From NCBI GenBank assembly GCA_945872325.1, contig CAMBZY010000025.1, positions 1-14,012 on the forward strand: DNA of 14,012 bases, given 5' to 3'. Made by a program: the position numbers and the translations under genes. Source of the DNA: Candidatus Kuenenia stuttgartensis (GTDB taxonomy: Bacteria > Planctomycetota > Planctomycetia > Isosphaerales > Isosphaeraceae). This document shows positions 1 through 7,040 of this stretch, piece by piece; positions within the stretch are counted from its first letter, which is position 1; each line of letters opens with the position of its first letter. A model generated the notes under the pieces. That model saw nothing but the letters and a program-made list of their open reading frames with translations. It did not search any database and was not told the DNA's origin.

Positions 1-1
1 T

Positions 2-172
2 GCCTCATCAGCCGGAGAAAGAATCCTAAAGGGCCATCGCCCAACCTCGCGGTTTAGCAGCACAGGCCTTAGCCGGCGATTTCATTTCACAGGATCGGGA
101 ATCGGGGCTGCGGATTTGCATAACCCGCCTTACAGTCGTGGGGTTTACGAAGAGCATTCGCACGAGACTTGA
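2..172 (+). CDS. 3' end of an unidentified open frame, cut by the window edge
   Basis: The frame is open from the first bases of the window to a TGA at 170-172, giving 56 residues that include FHFTGSGIGAADLHNPPYSR and end in EEHSHET. I do not recognise the family. The stretch is rich in Arg, Ser and Gly and shows no membrane segment. Codon third positions are mixed, so it is not strongly biased like the clear genes of this window, and with only the C-terminus visible the coding status is uncertain. The same frame reopens directly after the TGA for another 31 codons (see the entry at 179-268), which could mean a neighbouring mini-gene or a premature stop in a longer gene. The start lies outside the window. 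Confidence 0.35.
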   Translation, partial: ASSAGERILKGHRPTSRFSSTGLSRRFHFTGSGIGAADLHNPPYSRGVYEEHSHET

Positions 173-178
173 GTCGTT

Positions 179-268
179 GTGGTGTTTGAGAAATCCAGTT
201 CAGCATTCAAAAAGCAACTTGCCCAATTGGCAGAACAAATCGCTGAGGCTTTGCACGCCAGTTCGTAA
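179..268 (+). CDS. possible 29-aa amphipathic mini-protein or C-terminal remnant
   Basis: Starting at a GTG, this frame encodes 29 residues containing FEKSSSAFKKQLAQLAEQIA and ends at TAA 266-268. Hydrophobic residues (F, L, L, I, L) are spaced three to four apart, the pattern of one amphipathic or coiled-coil helix. It lies in the same frame as the open frame that stops at 170-172, so it may be the tail of that gene separated by an in-frame stop. It ends 17 nt before the zinc-ribbon gene. No good ribosome binding site is visible. No function can be assigned. Confidence 0.2.
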   Translation: MVFEKSSSAFKKQLAQLAEQIAEALHASS

Positions 269-285
269 AGGCACCTAACAACCAA

Positions 286-537
286 ATGCAGCAGGAGGTC
301 CCAATCGAAACCGAACCCCGCCCGACCAAACGCTGCGACGAATGCGAAAGCTACTACTTCGCCACAGCGTCCCAGATGTCGCAACTCTGCCCCGAGTGCT
401 CCCACTGGCTCTACGGCTATCCCCAGTGCCCGCATAAGTTTGCCGAAGGCCGCTGTTCCAAGTGCGGCTGTGACGGGTCTGTCTCCGATTATATTCAGGG
501 CCTGCAGGCTGAGGCTGGCGAGCATGGTACGTCCTAA
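286..537 (+). CDS. small double zinc-ribbon protein
   Basis: This 83-aa cytosolic-looking protein carries cysteine pairs suited to metal binding: C17-x2-C20 and C35-x2-C38 form one zinc-ribbon-like knuckle set, and C48-x-H50 with C57-x2-C60 (plus C62) a second. The second part reads CPHKFAEGRCSKCGCDGSVS followed by DYI, a compact C/H-rich pattern. No signal peptide or membrane segment is seen. In-frame ATG 286 is the first usable start after a stop at 244; the upstream purine stretch AAAGG is weak and rather distant. Zinc ribbons of this size usually bind nucleic acid or act as small adaptor or structural subunits, but nothing here fixes a role. Its neighbours are fragments and a relic, so context does not help. 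Confidence 0.6.
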   Translation: MQQEVPIETEPRPTKRCDECESYYFATASQMSQLCPECSHWLYGYPQCPHKFAEGRCSKCGCDGSVSDYIQGLQAEAGEHGTS

Positions 538-589
538 CCCCCCTTCTGCACAGAACCTTACCCGCCGCGCTGAGTTTCGCGATATTCAC

Positions 590-780
590 TCAGGTAAAAT
601 TATGGAGGCTCATTGGTCTGGCGATTTCATGATTCACCTCCTGATCGGTCCATGCGGGATGCTCTGTGCGAATGGCCCTTGCAGGATCACTCTGGCTGAT
701 TTCCAGATTCGCCAGACGATAGGTAACCGCTCCACTTCGGCTTTATGTCGAAAAATCTCGGCCTTAGTTCTGGTTCGCAT
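590..780 (-). pseudogene. frameshifted relic of the 72-aa small gene found intact at 3969-4187
   Basis: Read on the minus strand this stretch matches codons 9 to about 67 of the intact gene at 3969-4187. It begins with an ATG-led segment containing KAEIFRHKAEVERL and WRIWKSARVIL. After that the matching protein jumps to another frame (AIRTEHPAWTDQEVNHEIAR). The nucleotide comparison shows why: where the intact gene reads GAGGGGCC the relic reads AAGGGCC, a net loss of one base. The original frame then runs to an early stop about 17 codons later. Unlike the intact copy, no nucleotidyltransferase partner follows it downstream. I read it as an orphaned, decayed copy of the small subunit of that two-gene module. 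Confidence 0.8.
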
Positions 781-829
781 CGTATCGAAAAGCCTGTAAA
801 GAAAAGAATTCAGACTCGAAACCTAAACC

Positions 830-862
830 AAAAAAGGGCGATCGCAATAAGCGATAGCCCTT
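830..862 (-). terminator. intrinsic terminator of the ammonium transporter gene
   Basis: On the minus strand a stem of GGGCTATCGC and GCGATCGCCC (one mismatch) closes a five-base loop and is followed directly by six T residues. It lies about 30 nt after the amt stop codon, where a Rho-independent terminator is expected. Confidence 0.85.
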
Positions 863-893
863 ATCCCAAACCAGTCAACCGCTCTTGATCAAA

Positions 894-2249
894 TCACGAC
901 ACAACGCTTGCGAAAGAATCCGCTGCCAAAGCCGACTCGCCGTGCTGGCTCAGATCCAGGCCCTCTGCTTCCTGTTCATCAGTCACCCGTAGTGGAATGA
1001 TCAAATCTGTCAGCTTGAACAGGATGATCGAGCCTACAAACGCGAACACGGAAACAATCACTAATGCCTTACCGTGCGTAATCATCAACGATGCTCGTGT
1101 GATACTCCCGTCGGCAGGTAGTGCGGCAAATATACCCGTAAATATCATCCCTGTCATACCGCCCACGCCGTGACAAGGGAAAACGTCGAGCGTATCGTCC
1201 AGATTCGACTTGGTACGAAGGTGAACGGCAAGATTGCTGATCACGCTTGCAACCAGTCCGATGAAAATACTCTGTGCCACGGTCACAAAACCAGCGGATG
1301 GAGTGATTGCGACCAATCCGACTACGGCCCCGATACAGGCTCCAAGTGCGGAAGGCTTCTTGCCACGCAGCCAGTCAAAGAAGATCCATCCAAGCATGGC
1401 CGCAGCACTTGCCGTGTTTGTCGTAGCAAACGCGATCGCCGCATCGCCATTGGCCTTGAGCGAACTCCCGGCATTGAAACCGAACCAGCCGAACCAGAGC
1501 ATGCCGGTGCCAAGGATCACAAACGGGATATTCGCTGGCACATGGTCATGACCGTGTTCGTGAGTCTTGCGGCGGCCAAGAATCATGGCGCCTGCCAGTG
1601 CAGCCCAACCGGCGGACATGTGGACAACTGTTCCACCTGCAAAGTCTTTCACGCCCCACTTGAAAAATATCCCGTCAGGATGCCATGTTGCGTGAGCCAA
1701 TGGACAATAAATCACGATACTGAAAAGCACCATGAAGAGCAGGTAGGACGAAAATCGAACGCGTTCTGCGAAACTGCCTGTGATCAGAGCAGGAGTGATG
1801 ATCGCAAATTTGAGTTGAAACATCGAAAAGACCAGCAAAGGGATCGTGAGCTTGATCTCAGATCCTGAACCCAATGCAGCCGTATCGCCACCAACTCCAT
1901 TAAACATCCAGTATGTGAAAGGGTTTCCGATAATTCCAAGGCCTCCAACGTCTTCGCCAAAAGCCAGGCCAAACCCCACCGAAACCCACAGAAGACTGAT
2001 CACACCAAGTGCAATCACGCTTTGAAGCATGGTCGACACCACGTTCTTGAATCCGACCATGCCCCCATAGAAAAACGAGAGTCCTGGGGTCATAAGCAGA
2101 ACAAGCGCAGAGGCAGTGAGCATCCAGGCTGTGTCGCCGGAAGAAAGCACCTCGCCAGCTTTAGCAGCACCAGCCTGCCCCAGTGGAAATAATGCCACCA
2201 CAGCAAGTATGGCAAGTATCAGAAATGGAATGGGAGTCGTCTTTGTCAT
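894..2249 (-). CDS. amt: ammonium transporter (Amt/MEP/Rh family)
   Basis: This inner-membrane channel conducts ammonia/ammonium for nitrogen assimilation. The 451-aa length is typical for Amt proteins with a cleaved or extra N-terminal hydrophobic segment (residues 7-28). Family landmarks are clear: GDTAWMLTASALVLLMTPGL near residue 38, the signature KDFAGGTVVHMSAG at 201-214 with the conserved Asp202 and first pore His210, and the second pore His360 in FPCHGVGG. About eleven further hydrophobic helices cover residues 40-430. A His-rich loop (HEHGHDH, about 230-236) is a local oddity. The start ATG at 2249 is preceded by AGAGGAAT, a good Shine-Dalgarno. No glnK/glnB (PII) gene lies beside it in this window, unlike the common glnK-amtB arrangement. 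It is a single-gene unit with its own terminator. Confidence 0.96.
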   Translation of the reverse strand: MTKTTPIPFLILAILAVVALFPLGQAGAAKAGEVLSSGDTAWMLTASALVLLMTPGLSFFYGGMVGFKNVVSTMLQSVIALGVISLLWVSVGFGLAFGEDVGGLGIIGNPFTYWMFNGVGGDTAALGSGSEIKLTIPLLVFSMFQLKFAIITPALITGSFAERVRFSSYLLFMVLFSIVIYCPLAHATWHPDGIFFKWGVKDFAGGTVVHMSAGWAALAGAMILGRRKTHEHGHDHVPANIPFVILGTGMLWFGWFGFNAGSSLKANGDAAIAFATTNTASAAAMLGWIFFDWLRGKKPSALGACIGAVVGLVAITPSAGFVTVAQSIFIGLVASVISNLAVHLRTKSNLDDTLDVFPCHGVGGMTGMIFTGIFAALPADGSITRASLMITHGKALVIVSVFAFVGSIILFKLTDLIIPLRVTDEQEAEGLDLSQHGESALAADSFASVVS

Positions 2250-2306
2250 GGTTGAATTCCTCTACTGCAAACTACGAGATTTTTGGGACTGCGCAGCTTT
2301 GTACAG

Positions 2307-2320
2307 GATCCGTTCGGATC
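2307..2320. promoter_or_regulatory. short inverted repeat upstream of amt
   Basis: GATCCG and CGGATC arms face each other across two bases, about 60 nt upstream of the amt start. The size and place would suit a regulator binding site, but the arms are short and may be chance. Confidence 0.2.
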
Positions 2321-2668
2321 AAGTCGGCCAAGCTGTAAAAGCCGAGGATTTCTAGATTGGGGACTGGGAATGGAATGTCCATAAACCAAACGAATTGACA
2401 GCCACCCGAAACTTATTCAGTTCTCATGGGCCGCAGAGACGTTCACGATTTGGATCATGGAATACGTGGATCGAAACATCTGTTCCGAGTCTACTGGAGA
2501 TCTTTTTTCAGATTTTGCAGGTCGATTTCATGCTTTCAATCTGCTCAAAAACCGTGATTCCAGAAGACAAATCTATACAGTGCAAGTCTTGTGCCAATCC
2601 GCCTGAAAATCATGTGATTCCAGAAATGAGAATCGCTTTTATTTACGTTGTCATACCTCAGTTGGACT

Positions 2669-2920
2669 TTATGTAACGGGTAGGAAATAACTTCCGTTTT
2701 TTTTAGCAAACCGTGGCCAACGACAATACGTTTGTTGTCTAGCCGGTCTTGGTGCTAGCCCCGGTTGGTTTTCTAAACCGCCGAAACCGGGGGCTAACGC
2801 CCTGCGGATGGATTCAAATGCGGAAACCGTGGATTCTCGCCCTGCATCCAGCCGGTCTTTGCACTAGACTCGGTTGGCTGGTCTTACCGACGGGAACTTA
2901 TTTCCCGCCTGATTCCATAA
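2669..2920. repeat. MITE-like intergenic element with inverted ends and two internal repeat units
   Basis: The left end (2669-2697; TTATG, AA, GG, GGAAATAA, TTCC, GT in order) and the right end (2890-2920) are imperfect inverted copies of each other, so the element is framed by roughly 30-bp terminal inverted repeats. Inside, two degenerate direct units each begin AAACCGTGG (2708 and 2824, 116 nt apart) and continue with T(C)nAGCCGGTCTT and CGGTTGG. The first unit contains a strong stem: CTAGCCCCGGTT at 2755-2766 pairs with AACCGGGGGCTA at 2785-2796. The right end itself folds as CGGGAA-CTTAT-TTCCCG. No protein is encoded. Sequences of the GGGGGCTAACGCCC type are, to my knowledge, frequent between planctomycete genes; copy number cannot be judged from one window. 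Confidence 0.65.
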
Positions 2921-3378
2921 GGGATTAAGCTAATCAATTTACGTGATTCAAATCGCAATAAAAGTCGTTTTAATACTACAGTTGGACTTATCCCTAGACA
3001 GCTTGTCCTCGGGTGCGATACTGGTAGAATCTGGCCATGGCTTGGTATCTGCGACGCCATATTGACCAGATCCATGCGATTTCAACTGTTACTACAATTG
3101 GCGAAAAGATATTATTGAAGATTCGATTGATTTCTGGCAGTGTGAACGGTATCTAGTAATTTACCCAAATCCAAGAGACCCGTCGATTCCAAGAAAGGTG
3201 GAGTACACTCCACTATACATCTGCAAACCCTCTCATATCAATCGCTTATACCGCTTATCAATAGAAGCGTTTCCTCCACAACGGATACACCCATTTAGCG
3301 CATCTCTGTTCCTTGAAACCATACATCAGAATCCGACCGATGGCATTAAGCGTTGTCTGTTTTCGGGATTATGGAAGC

Positions 3379-3972
3379 TCATGCCGAATCGGCATCAACT
3401 CTTTGTTGAATCTGACTCCATTCGTCTGAGACGTCCAACCGCGCGGCCCATCGGCTGACGTAATCCCGATCCAGTTTTTCCCGTAACAATTTCATCATAC
3501 CAGAAATGTCACGCAGGTGTTTGTCGCTGACTCCTCCACCAATCTGAAAATATATCCGTTTATTGAGCAACACATCTTCAGGTGAACCGAACCATACATC
3601 AAATTCACCCTCGCTTCGAAGCCGCCGAATTCTTGAGGCTGCGGACTGGTTAAATTCATTCCGTTTCGGTATAAAAACGTCGACTTTCAATCCTGATGCA
3701 ATATGAATGAGATTAAATTGGGAATTCATCAAGACCGCTTCCCTGACCGCTGATTCCGATAGATAATAATCAGGCATAGTAAAATTCGCACACAAAGATA
3801 CGACATGATGAATTTTCAAGTCAGCCACCATGTCAATATCAATGGTCAGTCGAGGCTCGCCGTAGGCCATGCTGGCCATTGAGCCTACAACACGATAATA
3901 AATCATCAGCGACTCAAAAAAACCGGCCACTTTCTGCATCAGCTCATGGGGTTGTAGTTCTTCAAGGCTCAT
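3379..3972 (-). CDS. nucleotidyltransferase of the AbiEii / DUF6036-like group
   Basis: The 197-aa protein has the catalytic pattern of the minimal nucleotidyltransferase fold: GS at residues 30-31 (VVGSMASMAYG), the metal-binding pair D45-x-D47 in TIDIDMVADL, and a third acidic residue D98 in GLKVDVFIPK. The C-terminal part has SPEDVLLNKRIYF (about 130-142) and KHLRDISGMMKLL, typical of the AbiEii-like and DUF6036-like families. Known members transfer nucleotides to RNA or protein, often as the toxin of a toxin-antitoxin or phage-defence pair; the substrate here is unknown. Its ATG overlaps the TGA of the preceding 72-aa gene (ATGA, 3969-3972), so the two are almost surely translated together. 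Three catalytic acidic residues are present, so the enzyme may be active. The assignment to the fold is firm, the toxin role is inference. Confidence 0.8.
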   Translation of the reverse strand: MSLEELQPHELMQKVAGFFESLMIYYRVVGSMASMAYGEPRLTIDIDMVADLKIHHVVSLCANFTMPDYYLSESAVREAVLMNSQFNLIHIASGLKVDVFIPKRNEFNQSAASRIRRLRSEGEFDVWFGSPEDVLLNKRIYFQIGGGVSDKHLRDISGMMKLLREKLDRDYVSRWAARLDVSDEWSQIQQRVDADSA

Positions 3973-4187
3973 TTAACTGCCCCATGGCTCATTCGTCTGG
4001 CGATTTCATGATTCACCTGCTGATCGGTCCATTCGGGATGCTCCGTGAGAATGGCCCCTCGCACGATCACTCTGGCTGATTTCCAGATTCGCCCGGCGAT
4101 ACGCAACCGCTCAACTTCGGTTTTATGTCGAAGTATCTCGGCCATAGTATTGTCGATCATCTCAAATTTTTGCAGAAGATCGCTCAT
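3969..4187 (-). CDS. 72-aa partner protein of the nucleotidyltransferase
   Basis: A small, charged, mostly helical protein. Residues 17-40 (AEILRHKTEVERLRIAGRI and following) are rich in Arg, Lys and Glu, and the second half contains the pattern ARVIVRGAILTEHPEWTDQQ ending in a NHEIARRMSHG tail. Small proteins with an HP-D/E-W motif and an Arg-rich RR-x-x-HG end often sit directly before AbiEii/DUF6036-like nucleotidyltransferases, where they are presumed to be the antitoxin or an adaptor; I know of no fixed name. ATG 4187 is preceded by AAGG at a good distance. The gene ends in an ATGA overlap with the nucleotidyltransferase. A decayed copy without partner lies at 590-780. Confidence 0.75.
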   Translation of the reverse strand: MSDLLQKFEMIDNTMAEILRHKTEVERLRIAGRIWKSARVIVRGAILTEHPEWTDQQVNHEIARRMSHGAVK

Positions 4188-4762
4188 TAGCGTACCTTAA
4201 ACAGTCTGATAGGGCTGAAGCTTCATTCCACTCTGCACTTGAATGACTCCAAAGTGTCATCGAGTGAAAAGCCGGCATCCCCGGCAGGGAGAGCTTATTT
4301 TATCCTGTGTGCTCTAGCAAAGCCATAGATGAAATTAGACTTTGCGACTAAGGATCAGGCCAAATATAAATTCCGGTTTTCAAAACCAACCGAAAGCCGG
4401 CTTGGCAAGAAAGGGCGTGAGCCCAGCAGAAGGAGGCGTTGGGTATGATGAGAAACTCCTGTCGAAATAATAGCTGATTCGAAAAGGCGTTCTCTCCCTT
4501 CTTTATTGGAGCAAAACATCGGCAGCCTTAGTGACCGGGCGTTGTCAATCGAATGTCTGGTTTCGCAAAAAAAACCGATTCTCGACCTGACATCGGAGTT
4601 TCCCAAGACGAGTAAATCGAACAAAAACAGCGGCTCCGGTTGAAATCGTCTAAGAATTCCACACACCAGGGATATCCTTTTAGTCACAATCATGTTCCAA
4701 TCATGGACATCTGCAAGTCTCCCTCCAAACCGCCTGCAATACTTCAACTTGAGGAATTTCGA
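4188..4762. other. intergenic stretch with an IS relic and a small hairpin
   Basis: About 575 bp between two divergent genes. It holds the upstream region of the 72-aa gene, a GCCGG-5nt-CCGGC hairpin near 4271-4285 that on the minus strand is followed by TTTTC (a weak terminator candidate), the IS end relic at 4445-4517, and the upstream region of the hydrolase. A 130-codon minus frame (4355-4747) has no recognisable protein character and I leave it out. Confidence 0.55.
4445..4517 (-). mobile_element. IS3-family end relic A (non-coding end only)
   Basis: This stretch matches the ends at 6968-7040 and 9654-9725: ATGATGAGAAACTCCTGTCGAA, a degenerate palindrome, GATTCGAAAAGGC, a short variable part, and TTGGAGCAAAAC. 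The match starts right at the position of the orfA start codon in the other two relics and no coding part is left. Only the leader between the terminal repeat and orfA survives. Confidence 0.7.
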
Positions 4763-6475
4763 ATGAAGCTGTTCATCACGCTCGCTCTCAGCCTGCTTTG
4801 GCCCATCGCCTGTCTGGCTGAAGTGGAAATTCAGACCATCCAGGTACCAATGCGTGACGGAGTTCGGCTTTCAACGGATATCTATCGCGACAGATCGATC
4901 ACCAGTTCCGCCGTCGTCCTGATGCGTACCCCTTATAACAAAGCTGGCGGTTCTGCGGCTGCAAAACGCTTTGCTGAAGCAGGTTATGTGGCAATAGTTC
5001 AAGATTGTCGAGGCAAGTTTGCGTCCGAAGGTGCGTTTATTCCTTATAACAATGAAGGTCAGGACGGCTACGACGCCATCGAATGGATCGTCGCTCAGCC
5101 CTGGTGTAACGGGCGAGTCGGCATGTGGGGCGCATCATACGTCGGTGCAACCCAGTGGCAAGCCGCTGTGGAACATCCACCAGGACTGGTAACCATCACC
5201 CCAACAGCCACTTTTACGAGCTTTTACCGTAACTTATATCTCGGCGGAGCTCTCCGGCATTCTCTGATCTCCACCTGGGCTGGCGGAAATTCGCCAAAAC
5301 CAGTCAACGCCAAGTTGAATACTGATTGGGACACCACGCTCAAGCACCTTCCGCTCGGGAACGTCGACGAAAAAATCGGCTGGCCAATCCCTTGGCTCAA
5401 AGGAATTATGAACCATCCATCCCCCAACGGTTACTGGAAACGGCTTGATATGACGGCCGACATGGCAGACCTTAAACTGCCTATGCAGCATGTCGTGGGA
5501 AGTTACGACTTCTTCGCGAGAGAGTCTGTCGGTAATTTTGTTCGAATGCAGAAACTGGCCAAGGATCCGGAAACTCGTAAAAACCAGCAGCTGATCTTCG
5601 GACCCTGGGATCATGGAACGATTGGAAAGTCAAAAGTCGGCGATCTCGATTTTGGCCCCCAAGCCAATTGGGATTCCACCGCTTCGACTCTCGACTGGTT
5701 CAACCTGACGCTCAAAAATCACGACTCCTCGAAGCCTGAACCGTTCAGCCCGGTACGCTATTTTATCATGGGCGAAAACCAGTGGCACAACTCGGAAACC
5801 TGGCCTCCAGCCGGTTATAACGAGACCGCGTTCTACCTCCATTCAAACGGCAAAGCCAACAATCGGAGCGGCAGTGGGACTCTTGACATGGCGTCGCCTG
5901 CAAAAATCGAGCCTTCCGACAATTTCAAGGCCGATCCTGCCAACCCAGTACCAGCTTGCCCGGTCACCAAGGATCGGCCCATTCAGGCAGCGGTCTGGGC
6001 ACCATTGGATCAACGGTCCATCGAAGATCGAAACGACGTTCTGGTCTATACCAGTGAACCACTCAAGCAAGCCCTGACCTTCGCAGGAGACGCCAGCGCC
6101 GAGCTTTTCGTCTCTTCTGATACGCCAGACGCCGACTGGGTGGTCAAGCTCGTGGATGTGCACCCAAACGGGGCAGCCTATAATCTGACGGTCGGGATTT
6201 TGCGTGGCCGATTTCGCGAGTCGGAATTGCAACCTGAACTATTGAAACCCGGCGAAGTCTACAAGATCAAAGTCGACCTTGGCCCAATCGCAGCCCAGAT
6301 TTTACCAGGCCACCAATTGCGAGTGGACATCTGTGGCGCGTATTTTCCACTGTTTGACAGAAACGCAAACACGGCTGAAGGAATTTTCGGAAATACAACC
6401 AGAACTGCAACGGAAACCATATTTCATAGTCCAGGTCAGGCTTCTCGAATCATCCTGCCCGTCCAGAAGCCATAA
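4763..6475 (+). CDS. secreted CocE/NonD-type alpha/beta hydrolase (X-Pro dipeptidyl-peptidase, S15-like)
   Basis: A 570-aa serine hydrolase of the X-Pro dipeptidyl-peptidase / cocaine-esterase family, acting on a peptide or ester bond outside the cytoplasm. The N-terminus MKLFITLALSLLWPIACLA is a signal peptide. The alpha/beta-hydrolase domain (about 25-320) shows the N-terminal PMRDGVRLSTDIY motif, the nucleophile Ser125 in GASYVG, Asp249 in GSYDFF and His284 in GPWDHG, spaced as in cocaine esterase. The C-terminal part (about 330-568) matches the PepX_C jelly-roll with RGRFRES and PGHQLRVDICG. I chose ATG 4763 because it has GAGGA upstream and starts the signal peptide; a longer in-frame start at 4640 would bury it. 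It stands alone between IS relics A and B. The true substrate cannot be read from the sequence. Confidence 0.93.
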   Translation: MKLFITLALSLLWPIACLAEVEIQTIQVPMRDGVRLSTDIYRDRSITSSAVVLMRTPYNKAGGSAAAKRFAEAGYVAIVQDCRGKFASEGAFIPYNNEGQDGYDAIEWIVAQPWCNGRVGMWGASYVGATQWQAAVEHPPGLVTITPTATFTSFYRNLYLGGALRHSLISTWAGGNSPKPVNAKLNTDWDTTLKHLPLGNVDEKIGWPIPWLKGIMNHPSPNGYWKRLDMTADMADLKLPMQHVVGSYDFFARESVGNFVRMQKLAKDPETRKNQQLIFGPWDHGTIGKSKVGDLDFGPQANWDSTASTLDWFNLTLKNHDSSKPEPFSPVRYFIMGENQWHNSETWPPAGYNETAFYLHSNGKANNRSGSGTLDMASPAKIEPSDNFKADPANPVPACPVTKDRPIQAAVWAPLDQRSIEDRNDVLVYTSEPLKQALTFAGDASAELFVSSDTPDADWVVKLVDVHPNGAAYNLTVGILRGRFRESELQPELLKPGEVYKIKVDLGPIAAQILPGHQLRVDICGAYFPLFDRNANTAEGIFGNTTRTATETIFHSPGQASRIILPVQKP

Positions 6476-6667
6476 AGTAGGCGGATAAATTCAGAGATAA
6501 GCAGTCTGCGGTACCTGCTGAAATTCTATCAACGGAATTGGCCATTCGATTGTAATTCAGCGGGTCCACTTCGTGCTTACAGGATTCTGATTCCATATGT
6601 CGTACTTTTTCAAACCCCAGCTCTTGGACGAATTGATTCTGTTGTTAAAGGGGAATCCAAGAGCTGT

Positions 6668-6969
6668 TTAGAGTTCCCCAAGTTCTTTTTTAAGCTGAAG
6701 ATGAGCCTCCAAAAGTTCTGATTCGACTTCGTTTTTACGTTGCAGCTTTGCTTCAAGTCGCTCGATCGTTTTCTGGCGATGAGTCACAGCGCGGTTGGAT
6801 TTGCGAGCGAATGCGGCGGAGCCGTTCTCGAAGAACTGGGCCTGCCACTGGTAGAACATCGTAGGACGGATCTTGTATTCGTCGCAGAGCTCGGTATTCG
6901 GTCGATCAGATGGCTTAGCAGGATAGCCACTTTTTGATCCGCCGAATATTGATTACGGGACTTCGGCAT
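6668..6969 (-). pseudogene. frameshifted IS3-family orfA
   Basis: The gene begins MPKSRNQYSADQKVAIL, loses frame in the middle, and resumes as MFYQWQAQFFENGSAAFARK with an end at KKELGEL. Joined, it is an approximately 100-aa OrfA: an N-terminal helix-turn-helix (HTH_Tnp_1 type) followed by a Leu-zipper-like helix (ERLEAKLQRKNEVESELLEA). Compared with the copy at 9507-9655, seven bases (GTGATGG in the plus-strand reading) are missing near 6893, which explains the shift. In IS3-family elements OrfA binds the terminal repeats and is fused to the DDE transposase OrfB by frameshifting; no orfB follows here, so the element cannot move by itself. Confidence 0.8.
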
Positions 6970-7040
6970 GATGAGAAACTCCTGTCGAATGATCGCTTAT
7001 TCGAAAAGGCCATGTCACCACTTTCACTTGGAGCAAACCA
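6668..7040 (-). mobile_element. IS3-family relic B (orfA plus left end, orfB deleted)
   Basis: It covers the orfA pseudogene and the leader with ribosome site (CAGGAG before the orfA ATG on the minus strand), the near-palindrome TCGAATGA-TCGC-TTATTCGA, and the terminal TTGGAGCAAAC. The right border near 7040 is where similarity to relics A and C stops. The other border lies at or just beyond the orfA stop, since the bases below 6668 show no transposase reading frame. Confidence 0.75.

Larger units (their letters stand above)
2250..3378. other. long stretch without a convincing gene
   Basis: About 1.1 kb between amt and the nucleotidyltransferase gene. It holds the amt upstream region (2250-2390), an AT-rich part with the motif TGATTCCAGAA twice (near 2555 and 2614), the repeat element at 2669-2920, and after 3060 an AT-rich part. 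The last part contains a frame open from 3066 to 3458 (130 codons, with residues such as ICKPSHINRLYRL) that lacks ATG and has only a GTG at 3198; it runs into the 3' end of the convergent nucleotidyltransferase gene. It could be a decayed gene, but I cannot support it as a working CDS. Confidence 0.6.

Noticed and set aside
72..105. GGCGATTTCAT...TTCAC...GATCGG resembles part of the small-gene copies near 620 and 3999.
   Set aside because: The match is short, interrupted and does not continue on either side; it is more likely chance than a third copy.
440..799. 119-codon plus-strand frame.
   Set aside because: It overlaps the zinc-ribbon gene and runs antisense to the relic at 590-780; no protein character of its own.
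1170..1868. Long plus-strand frame (232 codons) inside amt.
   Set aside because: It is an antisense shadow of the well-supported transporter gene, with Cys/His-rich non-protein-like composition.
2320..2345. TTGGCC...TTGATC upstream of amt (minus strand) as a sigma-54 promoter.
   Set aside because: The GG and TTG elements are two bases too close to each other and the GC element is missing.
2395..2676. 93-codon plus-strand frame with a TTG start, followed by a GGAA-ATAAC-TTCC-T8 hairpin.
   Set aside because: No ribosome site and no recognisable domain. The hairpin is better explained as the left end of the repeat element at 2669-2920.
3381..3395. Palindrome ATGCCGAATCGGCAT at the end of the nucleotidyltransferase gene.
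   Set aside because: It lies within the last codons (VDADSA) and is explained by codon sequence; no T-run follows.
4355..4747. 130-codon minus frame divergent from the hydrolase gene.
   Set aside because: It runs through IS relic A and the hydrolase leader; composition is not protein-like and no ribosome site is seen.
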